A stretch of 18,357 nt of DNA, from assembly GCA_905214365.1 (NCBI GenBank), contig CAJMMH010000017.1:1-18357 (forward strand), in the 5' to 3' direction. Under the pieces are notes generated by a model. The model searched no databases and was not told where the DNA came from. It saw only the letters and a program-made list of their open reading frames with translations. The stretch is from an uncultured bacterium. GTDB lineage: Bacteria > Bacillota > Clostridia > Lachnospirales > Lachnospiraceae. The position numbers and the translations under genes are program-made. This document shows, in pieces, positions 12,667-18,357 of the stretch. Each line of letters starts with the position of its first letter. The stretch's first letter is position 1.

Positions 12667-12720
12667 TTGTTTCTCGATTTTTGTTAATTTTTTGTTGCTT
12701 TATGTGGTTTTATAGTTGTT
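12667..12720 (-). promoter_or_regulatory. Repeated AACAAA-type elements upstream of the GRE promoter
   Basis: TTGTT cores (plus strand) occur at 12667-12671, 12681-12685, 12692-12696 and 12716-12720. The third lies within the 15-mer TTTTTTGTTGCTTTA (12688-12702), identical to 9133-9147 upstream of the aldolase promoter. The array starts 14 bp upstream of the -35 box and lies between this promoter and the divergent PHP-gene promoter. It is a candidate operator shared by the two BMC transcription units. Confidence 0.6.
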
Positions 12721-12745
12721 TTTCCGTTTCTTTCTGTCTTATCTC

Positions 12746-12774
12746 TTGACATTTCCTTGGTTTCCATGCATACT
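12746..12774 (+). promoter_or_regulatory. Promoter of the PHP-domain gene
   Basis: TTGACA (12746-12751) and CATACT (12769-12774, 4 of 6 matches) are separated by 17 nt. The implied start near 12781 lies downstream of the earlier in-frame TTG/ATG codons at 12757 and 12766, so it supports translation from the ATG at 12865. Confidence 0.6.
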
Positions 12775-12864
12775 GAAGTTGTAGAAGCCCTAGACATATT
12801 TTATCCGGCTCTCCCGCAGCCTTATCTCTCTGTTGCTGCCCGGTTCCGGTACAGTGAGGTACTT

Positions 12865-13575
12865 ATGACAATTGATCTTCATACCCATACCATTGCCAGC
12901 GGTCACGGAAGCAGCGATACGATTACTGACCTGGCAAAGGAAGCTTCCAGACGGCATATGACCGTTCTAGGCATCAGCGACCACGCTCCGGCAATGATCG
13001 GCGCTGCTCACGCATCCTATTTCCGCAGCCTTTCTCACGCGGAACGGAGCCGGTTTGGCGTGCGTCTCCTATATGGCGCGGAGCTGAATATCCGTTCTGT
13101 TTCCGGCAGCGTCGATCTTGATGATTCCATTCTATCGTCGCTCGACTACGCAATTGCCAGCCTCCATTCGCCGCTGTTTCCGGCAGCTTCCGCAGCCGAA
13201 CATACCCAGGCGTATATCAATGCCATGAAATCTCCGCTGATCTCCATCATCGGACACCCGGACGATACGCATTTTCCGATTCTGGTTCCGGATCTGGTTT
13301 CGGCTGCAAAGCAGTATCATACACTCCTTGAAATCAACAATTCATCCCTTTCCCCAGACGGCTACCGCGGAGACTGCCGGCCGATTGACCATGCTATCCT
13401 CTCCCTCTGCATGGAGCAGGAAATCCCCGTTATCATCGGCAGCGACAGCCACGGCATTGCTCACATCGGAGAAGATCAGTACGCGCACGCACTGATGCAG
13501 GAGCTTGGATTTCCGGACAGGCTGATTGTAAACGACAATCCGGCGCTTTTATTTTCTTATCTTCATGTGCACTGA
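12865..13575 (+). CDS. PHP-domain phosphatase/phosphoesterase, YcdX-like
   Basis: This 236-residue protein is a single PHP (polymerase and histidinol phosphatase) domain. The metal-binding set is present in order: DLHTHT (H6, H8), GISDHAP, the Glu of GAELN, SLHSP, GHPDD and GSDSHG, fitting a trinuclear metal site like that of YcdX. The start is the ATG at 12865 with GAGGT 6 nt upstream; earlier in-frame start codons fall within the promoter. The gene is transcribed away from the GRE gene and ends at a bidirectional terminator shared with hflX. The substrate is unknown. A histidinol-phosphatase role is possible but no histidine genes are nearby, and a functional link with the BMC locus is not evident beyond the shared intergenic region. 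Confidence 0.85.
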   Translation: MTIDLHTHTIASGHGSSDTITDLAKEASRRHMTVLGISDHAPAMIGAAHASYFRSLSHAERSRFGVRLLYGAELNIRSVSGSVDLDDSILSSLDYAIASLHSPLFPAASAAEHTQAYINAMKSPLISIIGHPDDTHFPILVPDLVSAAKQYHTLLEINNSSLSPDGYRGDCRPIDHAILSLCMEQEIPVIIGSDSHGIAHIGEDQYAHALMQELGFPDRLIVNDNPALLFSYLHVH

Positions 13576-13611
13576 TTTGTGCTGCAACGCGCACGAATGA
13601 TCCACTTTAAC

Positions 13612-13674
13612 AAGAAAACCGCAGAATCATCGTCTTCCCAGAAGGAAGCATATCAATGATTCTGCAGTTTTCTT
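13612..13674. terminator. Bidirectional terminator between the PHP gene and hflX
   Basis: AAGAAAAC-C-GCAGAATCAT (13612-13630) pairs with ATGATTCTGC-A-GTTTTCTT (13656-13674): 18 bp with one mismatch. The loop holds a second small hairpin, CTTCC/GGAAG (13634-13648). A T-rich run follows on the plus strand (13676-13682), and the T-rich arm plus TTGTT serves the minus strand. It serves both convergent genes. Confidence 0.85.
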
Positions 13675-13690
13675 ATTTTTTTGAGTGCTC

Positions 13691-14953
13691 TTACTCCTCC
13701 GCGTCCGGCAAGTCCGCGATGCGGCCGACAAACTCGCGCGGCAAATACCCCTCAACGAGGATTCCGTCCTCCCGATACTCCTCCTTTGACACCTGGCCAA
13801 GCTTCCGGATATCCTGGATTCGTCCTGCCTTGTCATACGGCACAAGCTTGCAGATCCACGCTTTATTTTCCCGCAGGAACTCAGAAAGCGCCTGCTTCAG
13901 TTCTTCCAGTCCGGCACCGGTTTTTGCGGATATGCCAATGATACGGTCTGCCTGAAAATCCCGGAAAATAATATCAGTTTCCGTTACCGCATCCTGCTTA
14001 TTCATCAGCGTAAAGACCGGCTTTCCCTCTACGCCAAGCTCCCTCAGCGTATCATACACAACATGCATCTGCATATCGCGCATCGGATTGGACGCGTCCA
14101 CGACATGAAGGATCAGATCGGCATACTTTGCCTCTTCTAATGTACTCCGGAACGCGTCAATCAGATGATGCGGCAGCTTGCTGACAAAACCAACCGTATC
14201 AGTCAGCAGAATGGACTCGTCACGCTCCAGCTGCAGCAGACGCGTGGTCGGATCCAGTGTTGCAAACAATTTATCCTCTGCCAGCACATCAGCTCCGGTC
14301 AGCCGGTTCAGCAGAGTGGATTTTCCAGCATTGGTATAACCGACAATCGCGGCAACCGGCACATGGCTTCTGCTTCTCTGCTGCCTTGTTACTTCACGGT
14401 GCTTCTTTACCTGTTCAAGCTCCTGCTTCAGCTGTCCGATCCGCTGATGGATCAGGCGGCGGTCAACCTCCAGTTTTTTCTCTCCCGGTCCTCTGGTACC
14501 GATTCCGCCTCCCAGTCTGGACAGTGAATTGCGCATGCCGACCAGGCGGATTGCCCGGTAACGCAGCTGCGCCAACTCAACCTGAATCTTTCCTTCACTG
14601 CTCTTTGCCCGTGCCGCAAAAATATCAAGAATTACCATCGTCCGGTCAAGAACCGTTGTATCCAGCTCCTGTTCCAGATTTTTCAGCTGTGCCGGCGTTA
14701 ATTCGTCATCGCATACAATTCCATCCGCATCGCAGGAATTGATCAGAATCCGGATTTCATCCAGCTTGCCGCTTCCTACATAGGTCGCCGGATTGGGATG
14801 CTCCAGATTCTGTACGACCTGATCCAACGGCTCTGCTCCAGCCGTTCTTACCAGCAGTCCAAGCTCCTCCAGAGAATCGCGGGCTGCCTGCTCGTTTCCG
14901 GTGTTCACGCCGACCAGAATCAGCCGCTCCTTCTTCTGCTGTGTTTCTATCAT
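13691..14953 (-). CDS. hflX: GTPase HflX, ribosome-associated
   Basis: HflX is a translation-factor GTPase that binds 50S/70S ribosomes and splits stalled or stress-inactivated ribosomes. The 420-residue protein has the HflX N-terminal domain (TYVGSGKLDEI, DELTPAQLKNLE, GGGIGTRGPGEKKLE near 148-162), a coiled-coil linker (about 165-195), and the G domain with G1 GYTNAGKS (205-212), G3 DTVGF (252-256) and G4 NKQD (318-321). The length is typical. The ATG at 14953 has AAAGGCGG upstream. A weak promoter could lie in the gap (TTGGAA at 15019-15024 and TATAGA at 14995-15000, spacing 18); otherwise it is read from the TPR gene. It ends at the convergent terminator. It is ordinary housekeeping with no visible tie to the BMC. 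Confidence 0.96.
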   Translation of the reverse strand: MIETQQKKERLILVGVNTGNEQAARDSLEELGLLVRTAGAEPLDQVVQNLEHPNPATYVGSGKLDEIRILINSCDADGIVCDDELTPAQLKNLEQELDTTVLDRTMVILDIFAARAKSSEGKIQVELAQLRYRAIRLVGMRNSLSRLGGGIGTRGPGEKKLEVDRRLIHQRIGQLKQELEQVKKHREVTRQQRSRSHVPVAAIVGYTNAGKSTLLNRLTGADVLAEDKLFATLDPTTRLLQLERDESILLTDTVGFVSKLPHHLIDAFRSTLEEAKYADLILHVVDASNPMRDMQMHVVYDTLRELGVEGKPVFTLMNKQDAVTETDIIFRDFQADRIIGISAKTGAGLEELKQALSEFLRENKAWICKLVPYDKAGRIQDIRKLGQVSKEEYREDGILVEGYLPREFVGRIADLPDAEE

Positions 14954-15065
14954 TCTATTTCCGCCTTTCTTTTCCTGCTTTTTATCATGCTTTTTCTATA
15001 CTCATGCCATTTTTCTGCTTCCAAGGCCTGCAGCGCCCGTCTTTCTTTCCCATAACAGCCATATC

Positions 15066-15094
15066 ACTATTCGCGCTGTACTCAAACAACAGCG
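15066..15094 (-). repeat. Hairpin after the TPR gene, second copy of the intergenic repeat
   Basis: CGCTGT (15074-15079) and ACAGCG (15089-15094) form a 6-bp stem with a 9-nt loop just beyond the TPR gene stop. The segment 15066-15088 matches 1010-1032 at 19 of 23 positions in the same orientation. No U run follows on the coding strand, so a terminator role is uncertain. Confidence 0.5.
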
Positions 15095-15114
15095 TAATTT
15101 CTGCCGCGACAATA

Positions 15115-16260
15115 TCACCGACTCTTTAAATATGCCAGTTCCTGGATCCCGCTTTTGCTGTCCGGATACTGCTCCACGTACTGTTCCATTGCCTCAATTG
15201 CCCCGCTGAACTGATGCAGCTTCTCATAACAGACCGCTTTATTCCACAGCAGATCGCCAAGATTGTCCCTGTCCGCGCAGCTGATTCCCCGCTTCAGAAA
15301 TACCAGAGCTTCTGAATACTGCTCCTGCTTCATCTTGCAGATTGCCAGCTGATTGTAGATTCCCGCGTCATCCGGAGATACTGTCAGCTGCTTCTGGTAC
15401 AGAAGCTCTGCTTCGGAATATTGTTCCCACAGTTCATAACAGTATCCAAGATAATAGCCCGCTTCCTGGCAGCCCATATTATACGCCTGCTCAAACTCAG
15501 AAAACGCCGCTTTCTGATCGCCGAGCTCTAGCTCGATCTGTCCGCGTTCATAATGCATCGTTCCGTTTTCCGCTTCCACGGTCAGCGCCGTTTCCAATAC
15601 CATCTGCTTCTCTTCGGAAAATCCGCAGGTTCCAAGCATTTTTGCAATCTGGAGATAATGACTCAGATTTTTATAATCCAGATTAATGACATTCTGATAT
15701 GTGATCAATGCCTTTGCAACGTCCTTTTGCTTTGCATACTGATCGCCGAGCAGCCGGTACGTTTCTTCCGGACAGTAATTCTGCTCCAGAAGCTCCTGAT
15801 AATCCTCAATTGCGCCGTCGGCATCTCCAAGAATGCTCTTTGCCTCTGCCCGGTATGCAAGAATATCCAGCCGAAGATCGTCTGTTTCTTTTTCAATGCA
15901 GGATAACGCCTGATCAAACTGTTCGATCGCCTGATCGTATGCGCCCTGCTTCCGATATACCAGCCCCATCCCGCGGTACGCTTCCGCCGAAGCTGCATCC
16001 ACAGAAAGAGCCCTCTCAAACGAGGACAGCGCGCCGCTGTAATCCGTTGCCGCGCACTGTGCCATCCCTTTCTTATTATAATACTCTGCTTTCGTACCAT
16101 CCTGCGTAATTGCCTGCCCGAACAGTCCGATTGCTTTTGTGTAATTTCCAGACTGATACGCCTCGATCCCCTGCCTGCAGCTGTCTGCCGCCGCATTGGA
16201 GCAGCCTGCCGCAGAAAGGGATAAAAGCAATATAGAAATCAGCTTTCGCCTTTTTTTCAT
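15115..16260 (-). CDS. TPR-repeat lipoprotein
   Basis: This 381-residue protein begins MKKRRKLISILLLSLSAAGC, a basic signal peptide with a lipobox ending at Cys20. It should therefore be exported and lipid-anchored on the outer face of the membrane. The rest is a run of about ten tetratricopeptide repeats with recurring features such as GIEAYQSGNYTKAIGLF, KGMAQCAATDYSGALSSFE and GLVYRKQGAYDQAIEQF, down to AIEAMEQYVEQYPDSKS. Such arrays bind other proteins; there is no catalytic domain. The ATG at 16260 is chosen because of the signal peptide and the upstream AAGGA; an open frame continues upstream into galT but makes no sense as a secretion signal. It starts 19 nt after galT, so the two are probably co-transcribed. 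The specific role is unknown. Confidence 0.88.
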   Translation of the reverse strand: MKKRRKLISILLLSLSAAGCSNAAADSCRQGIEAYQSGNYTKAIGLFGQAITQDGTKAEYYNKKGMAQCAATDYSGALSSFERALSVDAASAEAYRGMGLVYRKQGAYDQAIEQFDQALSCIEKETDDLRLDILAYRAEAKSILGDADGAIEDYQELLEQNYCPEETYRLLGDQYAKQKDVAKALITYQNVINLDYKNLSHYLQIAKMLGTCGFSEEKQMVLETALTVEAENGTMHYERGQIELELGDQKAAFSEFEQAYNMGCQEAGYYLGYCYELWEQYSEAELLYQKQLTVSPDDAGIYNQLAICKMKQEQYSEALVFLKRGISCADRDNLGDLLWNKAVCYEKLHQFSGAIEAMEQYVEQYPDSKSGIQELAYLKSR

Positions 16261-16279
16261 TAATATATATCCTTTTTCT

Positions 16280-17773
16280 TTAATCAATCGAACGGATAAA
16301 GCGAAGGAAGCCTTCTTTTCCTTCTTCCGTTCTCTTATATACGCCGGCGTCCTCAAGCACCTGCGCAAAAACATGTCCCACCTCATCTTTGAGAATCTGA
16401 TCGATCGTTTCTTCGTTCACCGTTTCATACTTCTTCAGGAAACCGCGCGCCCAGTCCGCATGCTTGGCAAGCGTTTCGCTGCTCTCCAGATCGGTTCCAT
16501 TCAGAATCGCTTCCCGAAGTTCTGCCAGCTCACCTTTCAGACGGGACGGAAGAACTGCCAGTCCCATAACCTCAATCAATCCAATATTTTCCTTCTTGAT
16601 ATGGTGAAGCGCTTCATGCGGATGGAATACGCCAAGCGGATGCTCTTTGGTTGTAATGTTATTGCGCAGAACCAGATCCAGTTCAAACTTCCCGTCGTGC
16701 ATTCTCGCAATCGGCGTAATCGTATTGTGCGGCTCTCCGTCTGTCTCAGCAAAAACGAAGCACTTCTCATCCGTATAGCTTCTCCACGCCTTTAGAATCC
16801 GGTCGGCAAGCTCTGTCAGCTTCTCCCGGTCGGCATGAAGGATCCGCAGCACCGACATCGGCCAGCGGACAATTCCTGCCTCTGCGTCTTCAAAGCCTTT
16901 GATCGTTACCGGCGTTTCAATCTCCGCCTTTGCCATCGCAAACTCATAATGTCCGCCCTGGAAATGATCATGCGTCAGAATCGATCCGCCGACAATTGGA
17001 AGATCCGCGTTGGAGCCAAGGAAATAATGCGGGAACTGACTGACAAAATCAAACAGCTTTACGAATGTATTTCTTTCGATTTTCATCGGTGTATGCTGGC
17101 CGCAGAATACAATACAGTGTTCATTGTAATATACGTACGGAGAATACTGGAATCCCCACTGGCAGTCGTTGATCGTCAACGGAATGATGCGGTGATTCTG
17201 TCTTGCCGGATGATTGACACAGCCTGCATAGCCCTCGTTTTCCCTGCAGAGCAGGCACTTCGGATATCCGCTCTGCTTCATTGTTCTTGCCGCCGCAATC
17301 GCTTTCGGATCCTTTTCCGGCTTGGACAGATTGATTGTGATATCCAGATCACCGTACTGCGTCGGCGTTACCCACTTCACATCCCGGCAGACACGATATC
17401 TACGAATATAGTTGGAATCCTGACTTAATTTATAAAAATAGTCAGTTGCCTGCTGCGGAGACTCCTTGTAGCGCTCCCAGAACTCCTTCTGTACCTGCGC
17501 CGGACGCGGCATCAGGCAGTTCATCAGCTTCGTATCAAACAAATCCCGGTAAACCACGCTGTTTTCAATCAGCCCTCTTTCGCACGCATCGTCAAGAAGC
17601 GTATTTAAAATCTCTTCCAGTTTTGCCTCCGGTACGGTCTCCGGCTCATCGTAATCATCCAGCTCCATTGCTTCCAGTACCTGATTGATGGTATAGATCC
17701 GCTCCTCCTTCGGAATCAGTCCTGTCTTAATTCCATATTCTGCCAGTGCGGCAATTGCTTCATATACTGTCAT
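16280..17773 (-). CDS. galT: Hexose-1-phosphate uridylyltransferase, long Firmicutes type
   Basis: GalT swaps UMP between UDP-glucose and galactose-1-phosphate in the Leloir pathway. The 497-residue length and the motifs NHRIIPLTINDCQWGF, SPYVYYNEHCIVF and ILTHDHFQGGHYEF (the active-site His region) identify the longer Firmicutes class rather than the roughly 350-residue E. coli type. The start MTVYEAIAAL at 17773 has GAGGG about 9 nt upstream. A promoter (TTTACA-17-TATGAT) lies about 130-160 nt further upstream, giving a leader of around 125 nt. No galK or galE is in the window, so the pathway genes are split. The neighbouring TPR lipoprotein is probably in the same transcript. Confidence 0.95.
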   Translation of the reverse strand: MTVYEAIAALAEYGIKTGLIPKEERIYTINQVLEAMELDDYDEPETVPEAKLEEILNTLLDDACERGLIENSVVYRDLFDTKLMNCLMPRPAQVQKEFWERYKESPQQATDYFYKLSQDSNYIRRYRVCRDVKWVTPTQYGDLDITINLSKPEKDPKAIAAARTMKQSGYPKCLLCRENEGYAGCVNHPARQNHRIIPLTINDCQWGFQYSPYVYYNEHCIVFCGQHTPMKIERNTFVKLFDFVSQFPHYFLGSNADLPIVGGSILTHDHFQGGHYEFAMAKAEIETPVTIKGFEDAEAGIVRWPMSVLRILHADREKLTELADRILKAWRSYTDEKCFVFAETDGEPHNTITPIARMHDGKFELDLVLRNNITTKEHPLGVFHPHEALHHIKKENIGLIEVMGLAVLPSRLKGELAELREAILNGTDLESSETLAKHADWARGFLKKYETVNEETIDQILKDEVGHVFAQVLEDAGVYKRTEEGKEGFLRFIRSID

Positions 17774-17903
17774 CTCTGTCTGCCCTCACATTTCCTGTTT
17801 CTGTTTTTTGCTTTCCGGATATCCTTCCCCAATTTACAGAATATCCTGCTTCCCGTCCGCGAACCTGCCTGACGGCAAAGCGTGTCTGAACGCTCCGGTT
17901 ATC

Positions 17904-17932
17904 ATCATACCATGAATTTGCAAGTCTGTAAA
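17904..17932 (-). promoter_or_regulatory. Promoter of galT
   Basis: TTTACA (17927-17932, coding strand) and TATGAT (17904-17909) are separated by 17 nt. Both boxes match consensus at 5 of 6 positions. Confidence 0.7.
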
Positions 17933-18000
17933 CGGCTTCCCTTTCTTGTCTGGCTTTTTTTCTTGTTGCTGTTCATCGCTGCTCTTTTTCCGGCAGATAC

Positions 18001-18029
18001 TTGCATTTTCCCCTGTTTTCTTCTATAAT
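18001..18029 (+). promoter_or_regulatory. Promoter of mscL
   Basis: TTGCAT (18001-18006) and TATAAT (18024-18029) are separated by 17 nt. The implied start near 18036 gives a leader of about 70 nt with a GC-rich potential hairpin before the ribosome site. Confidence 0.75.
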
Positions 18030-18106
18030 AATGGCAAGGTTCCGGCGCGGACGGCAGATGCGGAAGCGGGTCCGGAAGTACATAATAAGGACAAGAGGGA
18101 GTTACT

Positions 18107-18357
18107 ATGTTCAAGGAATTTGCGCTCAAAGGCAGCATGATCGACATGGCTGTCGGCTTAATTATGGGGTCTGCGTTCAGCGGCCTGATCACCCAACTGA
18201 ACGATTGCCTGATCACTCCGCTGTTAAGCCTGTTTACCGGCGGCACGCAGTTTGACAACCTGAACTTTACCGTTCTTGGCGCGGTTTTCCCGTACGGTCA
18301 GTTCATTTCCGGTCTGATTAATTTCTTTATTCAGGCTTTCGTTCTTTTCCTGATTAT
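18107..18357 (+). CDS. mscL: Large-conductance mechanosensitive channel MscL (partial, runs off the window)
   Basis: The first 83 codons of a gene truncated by the window edge are present. The translation MFKEFALKGSMIDMAVGLIMGSAFSGLIT matches the MscL N-terminal helix and first transmembrane segment, and LNFTVLGAVFPYGQFISGLINFFIQAFVLFLI is the start of the second. MscL forms a pentameric membrane pore that opens under high membrane tension to release solutes during osmotic downshock. The ATG is preceded by AGAGGGAG with good spacing, and a near-consensus promoter lies upstream. It is transcribed away from galT. Confidence 0.93.
   Translation, partial: MFKEFALKGSMIDMAVGLIMGSAFSGLITQLNDCLITPLLSLFTGGTQFDNLNFTVLGAVFPYGQFISGLINFFIQAFVLFLI

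Larger units (their letters stand above)
17774..18106. other. Divergent galT-mscL intergenic region
   Basis: This 333-nt gap holds no convincing gene. It contains a promoter for galT on the minus strand, a promoter for mscL on the plus strand, and a T-rich stretch between them. The galT leader contains GGATAT (17817-17822) and ATATCC (17841-17846), which could pair over an 18-nt loop. The mscL leader contains TTCCGG (18040-18045) and CCGGAA (18072-18077). I see no riboswitch consensus in either leader. Confidence 0.6.

Noticed and set aside
12681..12696. Rex (redox repressor) box upstream of the GRE promoter, based on TTGTTAA at 12681-12687
   Set aside because: The inverted partner TTAACAA is missing at the required spacing; the next element is a direct repeat (TTGTTG) instead.
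1..18357. CRISPR arrays, insertion sequences, tRNA/rRNA genes and a cobalamin riboswitch
   Set aside because: None was seen on reading both strands: no spaced identical repeats, transposase-like frames, cloverleaf genes or B12-box-like leader ahead of the BMC operons.

Overview
The window looks like a Gram-positive anaerobe of the Lachnospiraceae/Clostridia type with moderately high GC. The grounds are strong AGGAGG-type ribosome sites, a Firmicutes-style long GalT, glycyl-radical chemistry and clostridial-style gene content. The genus cannot be fixed from the sequence alone. Nearly everything lies on the minus strand, so the biological order runs from high to low coordinates.

Core (12562 to about 54, minus strand): this is a glycyl-radical-enzyme bacterial microcompartment (BMC) locus of the fucose/rhamnose-to-1,2-propanediol kind, called GRM5 in published classifications and best known from Clostridium phytofermentans. 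One transcript unit holds the diol dehydratase (glycyl radical enzyme, GRE) and its radical-SAM activase. A second, long unit encodes a class II sugar-phosphate aldolase, CoA-acylating aldehyde dehydrogenase, zinc alcohol dehydrogenase, four hexameric shell proteins (BMC-H), the phosphotransacylase PduL, a vertex pentamer (EutN/BMC-P), a PduS/RnfC-like Fe-S flavoprotein and a PduT-like trimer (BMC-T). A DeoR-family regulator follows. Inferred pathway: L-fuculose-1-P or L-rhamnulose-1-P -> DHAP + L-lactaldehyde -> 1,2-propanediol -> propionaldehyde -> propionyl-CoA -> propionyl-P, with propanol as the redox sink. The sugar kinase, sugar isomerase and propionate kinase are not in the window. Four enzymes carry amphipathic encapsulation peptides (three N-terminal, one C-terminal); the GRE shows none.

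Regulation: near-consensus sigma-70 promoters precede the GRE gene (TTGACA-17-TATGAT) and the aldolase gene (TTGACG-17-TATAAT). Just upstream of both -35 boxes lie repeated AACAAA-type elements that share an identical 15-mer. They are candidate sites for the locus's DeoR protein, perhaps acting as an activator. A 14-bp perfect palindrome sits on the GRE -10/start region. Strong intercistronic hairpins separate the last BMC-H, pduL and eutN, and three hairpins separate pduT from the regulator gene.

Flank (12746-18357): a divergent PHP-domain phosphoesterase gene (+) converges on hflX (-) across a strong bidirectional terminator. Upstream of hflX are a TPR lipoprotein gene and galT (-), which are probably co-transcribed. 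A divergent mscL (+) runs off the right edge. These look like ordinary chromosomal housekeeping genes.
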